Assembly (NCBI GenBank): GCA_002748265.1
Contig: PDRY01000012.1
Location: 62,001 to 126,000, forward strand
From: Rhodobacterales bacterium
Lineage (GTDB): Bacteria > Pseudomonadota > Alphaproteobacteria > Rhodobacterales > Rhodobacteraceae
Length of the DNA stretch: 64,000 nt
Direction of reading: 5' to 3'
Part shown: positions 29,438 through 40,136 of the stretch, piece by piece
How the letters are laid out: each line of letters starts with the position of its first letter
Position numbering within the stretch: position 1 is the first letter of the stretch
The notes under the pieces: model-generated
Told to the model about the DNA's origin: nothing
What the model saw: only the letters and a program-made list of their open reading frames with translations
Database searches by the model: none
Position numbers and translations under genes: made by a program

Positions 29438-29896
29438 TCACGAGCTCTCGGCAAGCGGCGGGCCGAAACGGCTCACGAGCCGCTCGCGGATCTGGTCGCG
29501 CGCCTGGCGATAAGCCGCCAGCTTGGCCTCGCGCCCGTCCCCAAGGCCAGTGGGATCCAGGATCGGCCAGTATTCGACATCCAGATGATAGACCCGCGTC
29601 AATTCGAGAGCCTGCCGCTGCGAGGCCGGGGTCAGGGCGATCACAAGATCGAACGAGCCCAGATCATCCCCCCATTCGCGCATCTCATCAAAGGACCGGA
29701 CGCGGTGGCGGTGCAGCTCCACCCCGATTTCTTCGCAAACGGTGATGGCGAATCCGTCGATCTCCCGATCGCTCTTCACTCCGGCGGACTGCACATAGCA
29801 GGCCGTGCCGTAGAGCTGTTTCATCATGCCCTCCGCCATGGGCGAGCGCACGGAGTTGTAATCGCAGCAGAAGAGAACCGAATGGGGGAAAGCCAT
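29438..29896 (-). CDS. Low-molecular-weight tyrosine phosphatase / ArsC-like protein
   Basis: A 152-residue cytoplasmic protein of the low-molecular-weight phosphatase fold. The phosphate loop CX5R(S) is CDYNSVRS (Cys11, Arg17), and the catalytic aspartate is in LDPTGL near residue 114. The family includes protein-tyrosine phosphatases and thioredoxin-linked arsenate reductases. No arsenic genes are nearby, so the phosphatase role is as likely. It is 4 bp after UPF0262 in the murA-hisD operon. Confidence 0.88.
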   Translation of the reverse strand: MAFPHSVLFCCDYNSVRSPMAEGMMKQLYGTACYVQSAGVKSDREIDGFAITVCEEIGVELHRHRVRSFDEMREWGDDLGSFDLVIALTPASQRQALELTRVYHLDVEYWPILDPTGLGDGREAKLAAYRQARDQIRERLVSRFGPPLAESS

Positions 29897-29900
29897 CGGC

Positions 29901-30380
29901 TTAGCCCCCGAAATGCAAAACGCAGATCAAGGTAAACAGGCGCCTTGCGGTGGCATCATCGACCTCGGCCTTGCCATCGAGCCGCTCTTGCAGCACCCGC
30001 GCCCCTTCATTGTGGATGCCGCGCCGCGCCATGTCGATGGTTTCGATCTGGGCCGGGGGCATATGCTTCACCGCGTCGAAATAGCTTTCACAGATCTGGA
30101 AGTAATCCTTCACGACCTGTCGGAACGGCCCGAGCGAAAGGTGAAACTCCCCCGCAGGCTCATCGTTTTCGGTCGAGAGCGCAAAGACCAGCCGACGATC
30201 GCGAATCGCGATCTCCATCTTGTAGGGACCGGCGGGCACCGAACGATCATCCCGCTTGGGCAGATCAAAGCTGTTTTCTTCCAGAAGATCGAACATCGCC
30301 ACGCGGCGCTCTTGCTCGATCTCGGGCGTGGGCGGCGGCAGCGCCGCGTCGTCCAGGGTGATGTCAGTGATATGGCTCAT
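29901..30380 (-). CDS. UPF0262 family protein
   Basis: A 159-residue soluble protein. It has the UPF0262 blocks IEQERRVAMFDLLEENSF, GPYKMEIAIRDRRLVF, LSLGPFRQVVKDYFQICESY and EGARVLQERLDGK. It is conserved in alphaproteobacteria beside hisD, but its role is unknown. It begins 3 bp after the SemiSWEET gene's stop. Confidence 0.93.
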   Translation of the reverse strand: MSHITDITLDDAALPPPTPEIEQERRVAMFDLLEENSFDLPKRDDRSVPAGPYKMEIAIRDRRLVFALSTENDEPAGEFHLSLGPFRQVVKDYFQICESYFDAVKHMPPAQIETIDMARRGIHNEGARVLQERLDGKAEVDDATARRLFTLICVLHFGG

Positions 30381-30383
30381 GGC

Positions 30384-30632
30384 TTACCCGTAGATCAGCT
30401 TCGCAATGACGATGGAACCCACCAGGGTCACCGATATCGTATTGCCTGCGATGATAGGAAGAGACCCGATCAACACGCCATAGATCAACCAAAGAAGCAG
30501 CGTGACCAGGATCAGCACATGCCCGGTCAGCGACAAATCGCCCGTATGCCGAGACCGCCAGGTCTTTGCGACCTGAGGAAGCCAGCACAAAATGCCCAAG
30601 ATGGCCGCGGCGGACCCGATCCAGTTAGCCAT
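30384..30632 (-). CDS. SemiSWEET-like sugar transporter (PQ-loop/MtN3)
   Basis: An 82-residue membrane protein with three helices. GILCWLPQVAKTWRSRHTGDLSL contains the PQ motif of the MtN3/SemiSWEET fold and WLIYGVLIGSLPIIAGNTIS the conserved third-helix Asn. Bacterial SemiSWEETs dimerise to form a facilitative sugar channel. Its start overlaps the hisD stop by 8 bp, so it is translationally coupled into the murA-hisD-UPF0262 operon, where such a gene is not the usual occupant. Confidence 0.9.
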   Translation of the reverse strand: MANWIGSAAAILGILCWLPQVAKTWRSRHTGDLSLTGHVLILVTLLLWLIYGVLIGSLPIIAGNTISVTLVGSIVIAKLIYG

Positions 30633-31926
30633 TCAATCTCTCCAATCGGGCGGTCACCGACAGGCCATGCGCTTCAAGGCTCTCCGATTGCGCCAATGTC
30701 TCTGCCGCCGGTCCGATCGCCTTGAGCGCTTCGGGGGTCATGCGCGACAGCGTTGTGCGTTTGAGGAAATCCATGACGGACAATCCAGACGAAAAGCGGG
30801 CCGAGCGCGCCGTGGGAAGCACGTGGTTCGGGCCACCCACGTAATCGCCGATGGCCTCGGGCGTGTAGCCGCCCAGGAAAATCGCTCCGGCATGGCGGAT
30901 CTTGGCCGCCAGAGCATCGGGATCTTGCGTGCAGATCTCCAGGTGCTCGGCCGCAATGCGATTGGCCAGATCGGCAGCTTCATCCCAGTCCCGGACCACG
31001 ATGACCGCGCCATAATCCGCCCAGCTCGCCCCAGCGATCTCTCGGCGGGTGAGCGTCTTCAGACGGGCTTCCACGGCGGCCTCCACCTTGTCCGCAAAGG
31101 CGCGCTCATCGGTGATCAGAATGGACTGAGCACTGGCGTCGTGCTCGGCCTGGCTCATCAGGTCGAGCGCGATCCAATCGGGGTCATTCTCGGCATCTGC
31201 GATCACGAGGATCTCAGACGGGCCCGCGATCATGTCGATCCCGACCTTGCCGAACACCCGCCGCTTGGCCGCCGCCACAAAGGCGTTTCCGGGCCCGGTG
31301 ATCTTGTCCACCGGCGCGATGGCCTCCGTACCGTAAGCCAGGGCCGCAATCGCCTGCGCCCCGCCCACGCGGTAGATCTCGTCGACCCCGGCAATCCGGC
31401 AGGCCAGCAGCACCAGCGGGTTGATCACCCCGTCCGGCGTCGGCACCGTTACAGCCAGCCGCCCGACCCCCGCAACCTTGGCCGGAACCGCGTTCATCAG
31501 AACAGAGGACGGATAGCTCGCCAGCCCGCCGGGCACATAGAGCCCCGCCGCATCGACAGCACCCCACCGCCATCCCAGCTGCGCACCCGTCTCATCTGTC
31601 CAGAGCGCGTCCTCCGGCATCTGCCGCGCGTGGTAAGCGCGGATCCGCTCCGCCGCGAGTTCAAGCGCCGCGCGCTCCTTAGGGCTGACCTGCGCGCAGG
31701 CGGCGTCGATCTCCGCCTCGGAGAACCGAAGCCCCTCCGCATCGAGCGTAAGCCGGTCAAACTGCGCCGTCAGCGCGATCAGGGCCGCATCGCCCTCCGC
31801 ACGCACGCGGGCAATGATCTCGGCCACGATGTCATCCACCTCGGGCGCGTCTTCACGCTTGGCGGACAGCAGCGCCGCGAACGCGTCTTCGAATCCCTCG
31901 TCACTGGTTTCCAGCCGCTGAACCAT
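30625..31926 (-). CDS. hisD: Histidinol dehydrogenase
   Basis: A 433-residue zinc enzyme that makes the last two oxidations of histidine biosynthesis. It has [16 protein letters not shown] at the start, [59 protein letters not shown] and the catalytic [15 protein letters not shown], then GPNHVLPT. The ATG at 31926 is used; a TTG ten codons upstream lies inside the dispersed element at 31945. No other his gene is nearby, as usual for this cluster. Confidence 0.97.
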   Translation of the reverse strand: MVQRLETSDEGFEDAFAALLSAKREDAPEVDDIVAEIIARVRAEGDAALIALTAQFDRLTLDAEGLRFSEAEIDAACAQVSPKERAALELAAERIRAYHARQMPEDALWTDETGAQLGWRWGAVDAAGLYVPGGLASYPSSVLMNAVPAKVAGVGRLAVTVPTPDGVINPLVLLACRIAGVDEIYRVGGAQAIAALAYGTEAIAPVDKITGPGNAFVAAAKRRVFGKVGIDMIAGPSEILVIADAENDPDWIALDLMSQAEHDASAQSILITDERAFADKVEAAVEARLKTLTRREIAGASWADYGAVIVVRDWDEAADLANRIAAEHLEICTQDPDALAAKIRHAGAIFLGGYTPEAIGDYVGGPNHVLPTARSARFSSGLSVMDFLKRTTLSRMTPEALKAIGPAAETLAQSESLEAHGLSVTARLERLNG

Positions 31927-31944
31927 CTGGCCCGCCCTCACTTT

Positions 31945-31973
31945 CTTATTTGTCAAAATACCTCCGCCGGAGG
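31945..31973. repeat. Dispersed intergenic element, copy D
   Basis: CTTATTTGTCAAAATACCTC begins the copy, which ends in the hairpin CCTCCG-C-CGGAGG (31961-31973). It is the most diverged of the four copies but keeps the order of an AT-rich short palindrome, then ATACCTC, then a GC-rich hairpin. It lies between the DUF2948 and hisD genes, inside an apparent operon, so here it may separate transcripts or process the RNA. Confidence 0.45.
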
Positions 31974-31983
31974 CATTGAAATC

Positions 31984-32448
31984 TCAGGCGCCGTGATCGG
32001 GCACCTGTCCCGACGGCGCCACATAGGGCCGCGTCACGTCGCGCAGCACCGCCTCGAGCGTTTCGACCTTCGCCTCAATCTCGCCGTCCCCGGCAAAGAT
32101 TAGACGAACGGTACCCGTACCATCTTCGCCCGGTTCAAATCCGATATCGAGCAGCGAAAGCACCTCATCGCCATCTCCGGGCGCAAGCCCCTGAGACCGA
32201 ACGGCCTCGACATCATCAAAGACCAGCGTGGCCCGCACCCGCTCCACCCCATGATCGCCGCCATCTTCGCGGCGCAACCGGTTAAGCAGCAGCGCAAACC
32301 GGCGCTCCTTGCGGCGAAAGGTCAGATCGGCTCCGGTCAGGACAGCGTCCTGACACAGGCTGGCGATCACCGTCAGATCGTCCGCATCCCGCGCGACCAG
32401 ACGAAGCGGCCGCTCCGCCCCATCCTCGAAACTTGCATCCCGGCTCAT
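31984..32448 (-). CDS. DUF2948 family protein
   Basis: A 154-residue soluble protein. It has [44 protein letters not shown] and [27 protein letters not shown], the DUF2948 pattern found between murA and hisD throughout the Rhodobacterales. Its start codon overlaps the murA stop (ATGA). Function unknown. Confidence 0.92.
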   Translation of the reverse strand: MSRDASFEDGAERPLRLVARDADDLTVIASLCQDAVLTGADLTFRRKERRFALLLNRLRREDGGDHGVERVRATLVFDDVEAVRSQGLAPGDGDEVLSLLDIGFEPGEDGTGTVRLIFAGDGEIEAKVETLEAVLRDVTRPYVAPSGQVPDHGA

Positions 32449-33713
32449 GACCCCGGCACCCGCTGAATGCGCGCGCCCACAGCGCCCAGCTTTTGCTCCA
32501 GCTGCTCATAGCCGCGATCCAGGTGGTAAACGCGGTTCACCTGCGTCTCCCCTTCTGCGGCCAGACCGGCCAGGATCAGGGACACCGAGGCCCGCAGGTC
32601 CGTCGCCATGACCGGCGCGCCCTTAAGCCGTTCGACCCCATGCACCTTGGCGATGCCGCCATGCACGTCGATCGACGCCCCCATGCGCAGCAGCTCCGGC
32701 GCGTGCATGAAGCGGTTCTCAAAGATGCGCTCTTCCAGAACGCTGGTGCCATCGGCCAGGCACAGCGCCGCCATCATCTGCGCCTGCAGATCGGTCGGAA
32801 AACCGGGATAGACCTCGGTCACGACATCCACGGGGCGCAGCCGGTTCCCGTTATTGGTTACGCGCAGGCCCTCGCCCGTCTCTTCGATGGCGACGCCGGT
32901 CGCCTCGAGCTTCTCGATGAACGCTGCAAGATGATCGCGCCGCCCGCCGACACATTCGACAGAGCCCCCGGCAAGCGCCGGTGCCAGCATATAGGTTCCG
33001 GTTTCGATCCGGTCCGCCACCACGGCGTGGGTCGCGGCATGGAGCCGATCCACCCCCTCAATCGTGATGGTCGAGGTGCCCGCCCCGTCGATATGAGCGC
33101 CCATGGCGATCAGGCAATCGGCCAGATCGACGATCTCGGGCTCGCGGGCGGCGTTTTCGATCACGGTCGTGCCCTTGGCCAGCGTCGCGGCCATCAACGC
33201 GTTCTCAGTCGCGCCGACGGAGGCAAACCGCATCTCGATCCGCCCACCTTTGAGCCCGCCGGGCGCGGAGGCGTAAAGATAGCCGTCCCGCAGTTCCACC
33301 TCGGCGCCGAGCGCCTCCATGGCGGAGATATGGATATCCATCGGGCGCGCCCCGATCGCGCAGCCCCCCGGAAGCGAAACGACCGCCTCGCCGGTGCGGG
33401 CCAGAAGCGGGCCCAGCACAAGGTTCGAGGCGCGCATCTTCCGCACGATCTCATAATCGGCACGGGTGCTTTCCAGGTTGTGCGTGGACAAAACGACGGT
33501 CTGACCGTCATTGAGCGCCTTCGCCTCGGTGCCCAGAGACTGCAGCAGCCGGGTCATGGTGCGGATGTCGCTCAGACGCGGGACATTGGTCAGCGTCAGC
33601 GGTTCTTCGCTGAGCAGCGTGGCCGGCATGAGCGCAAGCGCGGCGTTCTTTGCACCGGCGATGCGAATCTTTCCGTTCAGGGGCCGCCCGCCCGTCACAA
33701 TGATCGAATCCAT
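32445..33713 (-). CDS. murA: UDP-N-acetylglucosamine 1-carboxyvinyltransferase
   Basis: A 422-residue enzyme that commits UDP-GlcNAc to peptidoglycan by adding enolpyruvate. It has [19 protein letters not shown] at the N terminus, the active-site loop [15 protein letters not shown] with Cys118 (the fosfomycin-reactive cysteine), [19 protein letters not shown] and [17 protein letters not shown]. The start MDSIIVTGG at 33713 lies one base after a 46-aa upstream gene's stop. Confidence 0.98.
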   Translation of the reverse strand: MDSIIVTGGRPLNGKIRIAGAKNAALALMPATLLSEEPLTLTNVPRLSDIRTMTRLLQSLGTEAKALNDGQTVVLSTHNLESTRADYEIVRKMRASNLVLGPLLARTGEAVVSLPGGCAIGARPMDIHISAMEALGAEVELRDGYLYASAPGGLKGGRIEMRFASVGATENALMAATLAKGTTVIENAAREPEIVDLADCLIAMGAHIDGAGTSTITIEGVDRLHAATHAVVADRIETGTYMLAPALAGGSVECVGGRRDHLAAFIEKLEATGVAIEETGEGLRVTNNGNRLRPVDVVTEVYPGFPTDLQAQMMAALCLADGTSVLEERIFENRFMHAPELLRMGASIDVHGGIAKVHGVERLKGAPVMATDLRASVSLILAGLAAEGETQVNRVYHLDRGYEQLEQKLGAVGARIQRVPGS

Positions 33714-33714
33714 T

Positions 33715-33855
33715 CTACTCTTCCTCATCCTTGCCCGGCGCATCGTCGGCTTGCGCCCGCGCCCTGGCCTGCGCCTTCCGGCGCGCCATGTTCTTTTTCA
33801 GCGCCTCTTTCAGGCGCATTTCACGATCATCCTTGGGGGAACGCGTCTCTTTCAT
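33715..33855 (-). CDS. 46-aa basic/acidic protein upstream of murA, unknown
   Basis: A 46-residue frame reading [20 protein letters not shown], then an Arg/Ala-rich helix ([15 protein letters not shown]), then an acidic end (DEEE). Its stop codon lies one base before the murA ATG, so coupling is likely. It is charged throughout and probably helical. The ribosome site is weak. Its placement, clean frame and amphipathic charge pattern support a real gene. No function recognised. Confidence 0.6.
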   Translation of the reverse strand: MKETRSPKDDREMRLKEALKKNMARRKAQARARAQADDAPGKDEEE

Positions 33856-33941
33856 GGGTCGGTCCTACCAAGCCGGGCAAAAACCGTCCAGCCGGGGCTT
33901 GCACCCCGCCGCGACAATCGCTATTGCCCCGCTCCACAGGC

Positions 33942-34016
<75 letters not shown>

Positions 34017-34180
34017 CTTCCCTCCCCGCACAGAATGCATCGCCCGGCCCCCGGATTATTGCTGCGTAGCTTTTGCGCCTGGCTTCAAACACCACCGAAT
34101 GACCCAATCGAATCGCAGAGGGGACGAGGGCGGCTTTGTTGAGGCCCTTTCAGAGTTTCACGTCGAGCGGGCCAGCCCCA

Positions 34181-35671
34181 CTATCCGGCAAAGCTGATCG
34201 TCGCGGCAACGGCCCGTTTCCAGGCGGAGTATCGGGCATCTTGCCAGATCTCATCCCGGAGCGGCTCGAAGCGCGCCTCCCTGGACCAGGACTTTGCAAA
34301 AGCGTCCATGTCGGGAAGCAGCCCTGCCCCGTGCCCGGCCAACCAGGCGGCGCCCATGGCCGTGGTCTCTAGGACACGCGGCCTCTCGACGGGGGCGCCC
34401 AGGATGTCCGCCAGGAACTGCATCGCCCAGTCCGAGCCGCTCATCCCGCCATCAACCCGCAAGGCGCAGCCGGAGGGGGCATCCCAGTCAGCGCGCATCG
34501 CCTCCAGCAGATCGCGGGTCTGGAACCCCACGCTCTCGAGCGCCGCGCGGGCCAGCTCTTCGGGGCCCGAATTGCGGGTCAGCCCGTAGATCGCCCCCCG
34601 GCACTCCGCATTCCAATAGGGCGCCCCGAGCCCGGTGAAGGCTGGCACCAGAACCAGCTCCTGCGCGGGATCGGCAGCATCGGCGAGCGGCTGCGTTTCT
34701 GCGGCGTTGCGGATGATCCTGAGCCCGTCGCGCAACCATTGGACAACAGCCCCGGCGATAAAGATCGACCCTTCCAGGGCATAGGTCGGCGCGCCGTCGA
34801 GCTGATAGGCGATGGTGGTCAAGAGCCGGTTCCGGGACCGCACCGGGGTGCCCCCCGTGTTCAGCAGCGCGAAACACCCCGTCCCGTAGGTCGATTTCAT
34901 CATGCCCGGTTCGAAACAGGCCTGCCCAATCGTGGCCGCCTGCTGATCCCCGGCAATACCTAAAATCGGGATCGGGCGACCGAACAGATCCGGGCGCGTT
35001 TCGCCAAAAGCGGCGGCACAGTCCCGGACTTCGGGCAAAAGCGCCATGGGGATGTTCAGCCGGTCACACATGGTGCGCGACCATCGGCCTTTGACGATAT
35101 CATAGAGCATCGTGCGCGCGGCGTTGGTGGCATCCGTGACATGCGCGGCGCCTCCGGTCAGCTTCCAGACCAACCAGCTGTCGACGGTCCCGAACGCCAG
35201 CTCCCCCGCTTCGGCCCGCGCGCGGGCGCCGTCCACATGATCGAGGATCCAGGCCAGCTTCGTTGCGGAGAAATAGGGATCGAGCAGCAGCCCCGTGCGC
35301 TCGGCCACCGTCTCTTCGAAGCCCTCGGCCTTCAGGGCCTTGCACCGGCCAGAGGTGCGGCGGTCCTGCCAGACGATGGCATTGTGGATCGGCTTGCCGG
35401 TCTTGCGATCCCAGACGATGGTCGTCTCTCTTTGATTGGTGATGCCGATGGCGGCGATCTGCCCGGCGCCAAGCCCCGCCTTTTCGATCGCAGCACGGCA
35501 TGTCGCCGCGGTGGTGGACCAAAGGTCCATCGGGTCATGTTCGACCCATCCCGAAGCGGGGTAGTGCTGCGCAAATTCCTCCTGCGCGGTTGCGACAACA
35601 CAAAGCGATTCGTCGAACAGGATGGCGCGGCTGGAAGTCGTGCCCTGATCAATGGCCAGGATATGGGTCAT
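34181..35671 (-). CDS. glpK: Glycerol kinase
   Basis: A 496-residue FGGY-family kinase that phosphorylates glycerol to sn-glycerol-3-phosphate. It has [18 protein letters not shown] (phosphate loop), [41 protein letters not shown], and [20 protein letters not shown] near the end. It is the second gene after glpD with a 22-bp gap. The start at 35671 is the first codon of the conserved [10 protein letters not shown]. Confidence 0.97.
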   Translation of the reverse strand: MTHILAIDQGTTSSRAILFDESLCVVATAQEEFAQHYPASGWVEHDPMDLWSTTAATCRAAIEKAGLGAGQIAAIGITNQRETTIVWDRKTGKPIHNAIVWQDRRTSGRCKALKAEGFEETVAERTGLLLDPYFSATKLAWILDHVDGARARAEAGELAFGTVDSWLVWKLTGGAAHVTDATNAARTMLYDIVKGRWSRTMCDRLNIPMALLPEVRDCAAAFGETRPDLFGRPIPILGIAGDQQAATIGQACFEPGMMKSTYGTGCFALLNTGGTPVRSRNRLLTTIAYQLDGAPTYALEGSIFIAGAVVQWLRDGLRIIRNAAETQPLADAADPAQELVLVPAFTGLGAPYWNAECRGAIYGLTRNSGPEELARAALESVGFQTRDLLEAMRADWDAPSGCALRVDGGMSGSDWAMQFLADILGAPVERPRVLETTAMGAAWLAGHGAGLLPDMDAFAKSWSREARFEPLRDEIWQDARYSAWKRAVAATISFAG

Positions 35672-35693
35672 CACTCTTCTCCCTGTCTGGCGG

Positions 35694-37289
35694 TCAGTCT
35701 GCGGCAGCCTGCGCGCCCTGTCGATGCTCCACCATCCACTGCGCGACCTCATCGGCCTGCTCTGGCGTCAGACGCAGACCCAGCTTGCCGCGCCGCCACA
35801 GCACATCTTCGCCGCTGCGGGCAAATTCGCGATCGCGCAGCCAGACCAGCTCCGCTTCGGTCAGGGTTCCTCCGAAATCATGCCCCAGATCGCCGCGCCG
35901 CTGCGCCGCGCCCAGCATGGTGCGGGCCTCGATGCCGTAGGCGCGCACCAGGCGCTGTGCCCATGGCACCGTGAGAAACGGATAGTCGTCGCACAGCGTG
36001 GCGACCAGCTCCGGCACACCATCGACGGGGAAATCCCCGCCCGGCAGCGGCGCCGCACCCGTCCAGGCCGCCCCCCGCGGGCCAAGCGCCGATCCGATCC
36101 GATCAAGCGCCGCCTCCGCCAGCTTGCGATAGGTCGTGATCTTGCCCCCGAACACACTGAGCACCGGCGCTCCGCCTTCTTCGTCAAATCCGAACACATA
36201 GTCGCGAGTCGTGGCCGACGCGTTACTGGCCCCATCATCATAGAGAGACCGCACGCCGGAATAGCTCCAGACCACATCTTCTTCACTGATCGGCGCGGCC
36301 AGGTAGCCATTTACGAAGTCGATGAGATAGCGACGCTCCTCTTCAGAGCAGCGCGGGGTCTGATCGGGGGACGCGTGATCTGCATCCGTGGTGCCGATCA
36401 AGGTGAAGTCGGCCTCATAGGGGATGGCAAAGGCAATCCGCCCGTCCGTCCCCTGGAAAAAATAGCTCTTGTCGTGATCAAACAGCCGCCGCGTGACGAT
36501 GTGACTGCCACGGACCAGCCGCACAGATTCGCGCCCTGCGATCCCGATCCGACCGCGCACGACCTCTTCCACCCACGGCCCGGCCGCATTCACCAGGAGC
36601 CGGGCGTGGTGCACCGCGCGCGCGCCGGTATCGGTGTCTTGGGTCTCAATTTTCCAAAGATCCCCTTCCCGCCGCGCCGCGACCACTTCGCTTCGTGTGA
36701 GAATGCGCGCGCCCCGGGCGGCCGCATCGCGGGCGTTGAGCACGACCAGACGCGAATCGTCGACCCAGCAATCGGAATATTCAAAGGCCCGGGCAAAACG
36801 ATCATCCAGCGGCGCGCCCTCGGGCGCATTGTGCAGATCGACGCGGGTGGTGCCCGGCAGCAGCTCGCGCGCGCCCAGATGATCGTAGAAGAACAACCCA
36901 AGCCGGACGATCCAAGCCGGGCGGCGCCCTTTGGTCCATGGCATCACGATCCGCAACAGACGCGAGACAGGCGTGTCGGTCTCGAACCTCATATCCTTAT
37001 GATACGGAAGGACAAACCGCATCGGCCAGCTGATATGCGGCATCGCTTTCAACAGCGCCTCGCGCTCGCGCAGCGCGGAGCGAACCAGCGAAACCTCAAG
37101 ATATTCCAGATAGCGCAGCCCGCCGTGGAACAGCTTGGTTGACGCCGAAGACGTGGCCGATGCGAGATCGCCCTTTTCAGCCAGCATCACCGAATAGCCC
37201 CGCCCGACAGCGTCACGGGCAATGCCGCAGCCATTGATGCCCCCGCCAATGACGAAGACATCGGTGATCTCATGGTCTGGTCTGGTCAT
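35694..37289 (-). CDS. glpD: Glycerol-3-phosphate dehydrogenase (FAD, aerobic)
   Basis: A 531-residue membrane-associated flavoenzyme that oxidises glycerol-3-phosphate to dihydroxyacetone phosphate and passes electrons to quinone. It has the FAD motif [19 protein letters not shown] at the N terminus, [34 protein letters not shown] and [16 protein letters not shown]. It is the first gene of a glpD-glpK pair. No glpR or glycerol uptake gene is in the window. Confidence 0.96.
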   Translation of the reverse strand: MTRPDHEITDVFVIGGGINGCGIARDAVGRGYSVMLAEKGDLASATSSASTKLFHGGLRYLEYLEVSLVRSALREREALLKAMPHISWPMRFVLPYHKDMRFETDTPVSRLLRIVMPWTKGRRPAWIVRLGLFFYDHLGARELLPGTTRVDLHNAPEGAPLDDRFARAFEYSDCWVDDSRLVVLNARDAAARGARILTRSEVVAARREGDLWKIETQDTDTGARAVHHARLLVNAAGPWVEEVVRGRIGIAGRESVRLVRGSHIVTRRLFDHDKSYFFQGTDGRIAFAIPYEADFTLIGTTDADHASPDQTPRCSEEERRYLIDFVNGYLAAPISEEDVVWSYSGVRSLYDDGASNASATTRDYVFGFDEEGGAPVLSVFGGKITTYRKLAEAALDRIGSALGPRGAAWTGAAPLPGGDFPVDGVPELVATLCDDYPFLTVPWAQRLVRAYGIEARTMLGAAQRRGDLGHDFGGTLTEAELVWLRDREFARSGEDVLWRRGKLGLRLTPEQADEVAQWMVEHRQGAQAAAD

Positions 37290-37364
37290 GGCCCGTCCGA
37301 TCGCGCGTGAGACTCCGTATAACGGTGCCCTGTGCCGCACCGTATCGCAATCGAAAGCCGCCGG

Positions 37365-38393
37365 TCAGAGTTTGACCAGCGTCTTTCCGAAGTTCCCGCC
37401 CTTAAGCATCCGTATGAACGCGTCCGGGGCGTTGGCCAGCCCTTCGGTGACGTCCTCGGGGATCGTCACTTTGCCCTGAGCGGCCAGAGGCGCAACCTCG
37501 CCCAGGAAGGCCCCCAGCTTGTCCCAATGGTCCGAAATGATGAAGCCCTGGACCGTCAGCCGCTGCACCAAAGCCATCCGCCAGGCCAGCGGCAGGCGGT
37601 CGGCGCCCGTGGGCGCTGCGTCCAGATCATACCACGCGACCATGCCGCAAAGAGGGATACGGCCAAACGTGTTCATGCAGGGCAAGACGGCCTCCAGCAC
37701 GGTGCCGCCGACATTCTCAAAATAGATGTCGATCCCGGCCGGGCAGGCCTCGTGCAGCCCGGCCCGCAGGGTCTTCGCATCCGCCCCCCGGTGGTCAAGG
37801 CAGGCGTCGAACCCCAGCGTTTCTACTGCATAGGCGCATTTCTCGGGGCCGCCCGCGATGCCAACGGCCCGCAAACCACGCGCTTTCGCGATCTGGCCGA
37901 CCATGGCCCCAACCGGACCCGTGGCGGCGCCAACCACGACGGTTTCGCCTTCTTTCGGCTGACCGATCTCTGTCAGCCCGTACCAACCGGTGAACCCCGG
38001 CATGCCCAGAACGCCAAGCGCCCACTGGGGCGGCAACCCGTTCATCATGTCGAGCTTGCGCAGCTCCTTTGCGGGCAGCGCCGCGTGGGTGGCCCATCCG
38101 CTTTCGCTTAGCACCAGATCGCCCGGAGCAAATCCGTCAGCGCGGCTTTCCAGAACGCGCCCGACCGTCGCGCCAGCCATGGGCGCACCGATCTCAACCG
38201 CCGCCGTGTACGACGGACCGGCATCCATCTTCCCGCGCTGATACGGGTCGAGCGAGAGCCAGTCAGCCTCGATCAGAACCTCGCCCTGCGCCGGCGAAGG
38301 GCGATCCGCATCCTCCAGCCGAAAGCACTCCGCCCGCACCGCGCCCTCAGGACGTTGCGCCAAAACGATCCGCTGCATGTTTTTTTCGCTCAT
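37365..38393 (-). CDS. NADP-dependent oxidoreductase, medium-chain (CurA/leukotriene reductase-like)
   Basis: A 342-residue zinc-independent medium-chain dehydrogenase/reductase. It has LSLDPYQRGKMDAGPSY, VVVGAATGPVGAMVGQIAK (AATGxVG NADP loop), GIDIYFENVGGTVLEAVL and the end RMLKGGNFGKTLVKL. These match the YncB/CurA/prostaglandin-reductase group that reduces alpha,beta-unsaturated ketones or aldehydes. Only the 3' part of the long minus-strand frame is real; codons upstream of 38393 are antisense to the acyl-CoA synthetase. It is divergent from that gene. Confidence 0.92.
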   Translation of the reverse strand: MSEKNMQRIVLAQRPEGAVRAECFRLEDADRPSPAQGEVLIEADWLSLDPYQRGKMDAGPSYTAAVEIGAPMAGATVGRVLESRADGFAPGDLVLSESGWATHAALPAKELRKLDMMNGLPPQWALGVLGMPGFTGWYGLTEIGQPKEGETVVVGAATGPVGAMVGQIAKARGLRAVGIAGGPEKCAYAVETLGFDACLDHRGADAKTLRAGLHEACPAGIDIYFENVGGTVLEAVLPCMNTFGRIPLCGMVAWYDLDAAPTGADRLPLAWRMALVQRLTVQGFIISDHWDKLGAFLGEVAPLAAQGKVTIPEDVTEGLANAPDAFIRMLKGGNFGKTLVKL

Positions 38394-38504
38394 TTCCCAC
38401 GCGTCCTCTCTTGCACCGCTACCCGAATTTGAAACACTCTTCCGCAGGGCAAAACAAGAGGGCCGTCGGGGAAGTCGCTGACGGCATGACCGGGAGGGTA
38501 AGAC

Positions 38505-40136
38505 ATGAAAGCCATGATGATGAAACGCGCGCTGCGCGTATCCGATATTCTCGACTATGCCGCCGAGGTGCATCCGACGGCGGGCATCGTATCGGCGCGC
38601 ACCGAAGGTGACATCCACCACCAGACCTATCCCGAAACGCGGGCGCGGGTCGCACAACTGACCCATGCGCTCAAGAAGCTGGGCGTGGCGGATGGGCAGC
38701 GCGTCGCCACCCTGGCCTGGAATACCCACCGCCACTTCGAGCTCTACTACGCCATCCCCGCCGCAGGCGGCGTGTGCCACACGATCAACCCCCGCCTGTC
38801 CGCGGAGCAGATGGTTTACATCACGCACCACGCCGATGATCGGCTCCTGTTCACCGACACGACCTTCGTGCCCGTTCTCGAGGCGCTCTACAGCGAACTG
38901 CCAGCGGGTCTGCGCATCGTTGTCATGACCGACCGCGCGCACATGCCCGACAGCAAGCTGGAGCTTCTGTGCTACGAAGAGCTTCTGGACGGCGAGCCAG
39001 AAACCTTCGACTGGCCCGAGATCGACGAAAACGATGCGATGGGGCTGTGCTACACCTCTGGCACCACGGGGCACCCGAAAGGCGCGCTTTACTCCCACCG
39101 CTCGACGGTGCTGCACGCGATGATGATCGCCGTCGCCCTGCCCGACGCCCTGCAGGAAGGCCGCAAGGTGCTCCCGGTCGTTCCGATGTTCCACGTCAAT
39201 GCCTGGGGGCTCCCCTATGCCGGGCCGCTGACCGGGGTTACTCTGGTGATGCCGGGCCCCAACCTGGATGGCGAAAAGCTGTGGCATCTCATGGACAGCG
39301 AAGACGTTTATTCTGCCTGGGGCGTGCCGACCGTGTGGCTGTCGCTTCTCGCAGCCATCAAGGAACACGGACGCAAGCCGCACAGCTTCCACGACGTGGT
39401 GATTGGCGGATCGGCCGCGCCGCGCTCCATGATCGAGACCTTCGAGGACATGGGCGTCAATGTCTGCCACGCTTGGGGCATGACGGAGATGAGCCCGCTC
39501 GGAACCCAGTCCAATCTGCCGATCTACATGTGGGACGCCCCCCATGATGAAAAGATGGCCGCGAAAGCGAAACAGGGCCGGCGGGTGTTCGGTGTCGATC
39601 TCAAGATCGTCGATGCAAACGGCAACCGCCTGCCCCATGACGGCGAAACCCAGGGCGCGCTCCATGTGCGCGGGAATTCGATCGTGTCCGGCTACTTCAA
39701 CAACGAAGAAGCAACCCGCGAAGCGATGGATGCCGAGGGTTGGTTTGCCACCGGCGATATCGCCCTGATCGACAAACGCGGCTACCTGACCCTGACCGAC
39801 CGCGCCAAGGATTTGATCAAGTCGGGCGGCGAATGGATCAGCTCCATCGACCTTGAAAACGTCGTGATGGCGCATCCGAAAGTGGCCAACTGTGCCGCCA
39901 TCGCCGTGCCCCACCCGAAATGGGACGAGCGCCCCGTGATTGTCATCGTGCCCACCGAAGACGGCACCCCGGAGCGCGCGGAAATCATGGAGATGCTGTC
40001 GGAGCATTTCGCCAAGTGGCAGCTTCCCGATGACATCGTGTTCACCGATACGCTCCCCATGACCGCGACGGGCAAAGTGTCCAAGCTGACTCTGCGCCAG
40101 CGGTATCAGGATCACGTTCTGCCCAGCGTGGAGTGA
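38505..40136 (+). CDS. Acyl-CoA synthetase (AMP-forming), medium-chain/DmdB-like
   Basis: A 543-residue ANL-superfamily ligase that activates a carboxylic acid to its CoA thioester. It has CYTSGTTGHPKGALYSHR (ATP loop, about residue 181), HAWGMTEMSPLG, GWFATGDIALIDKRGYLTLTDR (AMP-binding) and the C-terminal lysine motif TATGKVSK. The N-terminal block RVATLAWNTHRHFELYYAIP resembles medium-chain and 3-methylmercaptopropionate (DmdB) ligases of roseobacters. The substrate cannot be fixed. It overlaps the following SDR gene. Confidence 0.9.
   Translation: MKAMMMKRALRVSDILDYAAEVHPTAGIVSARTEGDIHHQTYPETRARVAQLTHALKKLGVADGQRVATLAWNTHRHFELYYAIPAAGGVCHTINPRLSAEQMVYITHHADDRLLFTDTTFVPVLEALYSELPAGLRIVVMTDRAHMPDSKLELLCYEELLDGEPETFDWPEIDENDAMGLCYTSGTTGHPKGALYSHRSTVLHAMMIAVALPDALQEGRKVLPVVPMFHVNAWGLPYAGPLTGVTLVMPGPNLDGEKLWHLMDSEDVYSAWGVPTVWLSLLAAIKEHGRKPHSFHDVVIGGSAAPRSMIETFEDMGVNVCHAWGMTEMSPLGTQSNLPIYMWDAPHDEKMAAKAKQGRRVFGVDLKIVDANGNRLPHDGETQGALHVRGNSIVSGYFNNEEATREAMDAEGWFATGDIALIDKRGYLTLTDRAKDLIKSGGEWISSIDLENVVMAHPKVANCAAIAVPHPKWDERPVIVIVPTEDGTPERAEIMEMLSEHFAKWQLPDDIVFTDTLPMTATGKVSKLTLRQRYQDHVLPSVE

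Noticed and set aside
38394-40115. Upstream two thirds of a 916-codon minus-strand frame
   Set aside because: This part is antisense to the acyl-CoA synthetase. Only the region after 38393 encodes the oxidoreductase.
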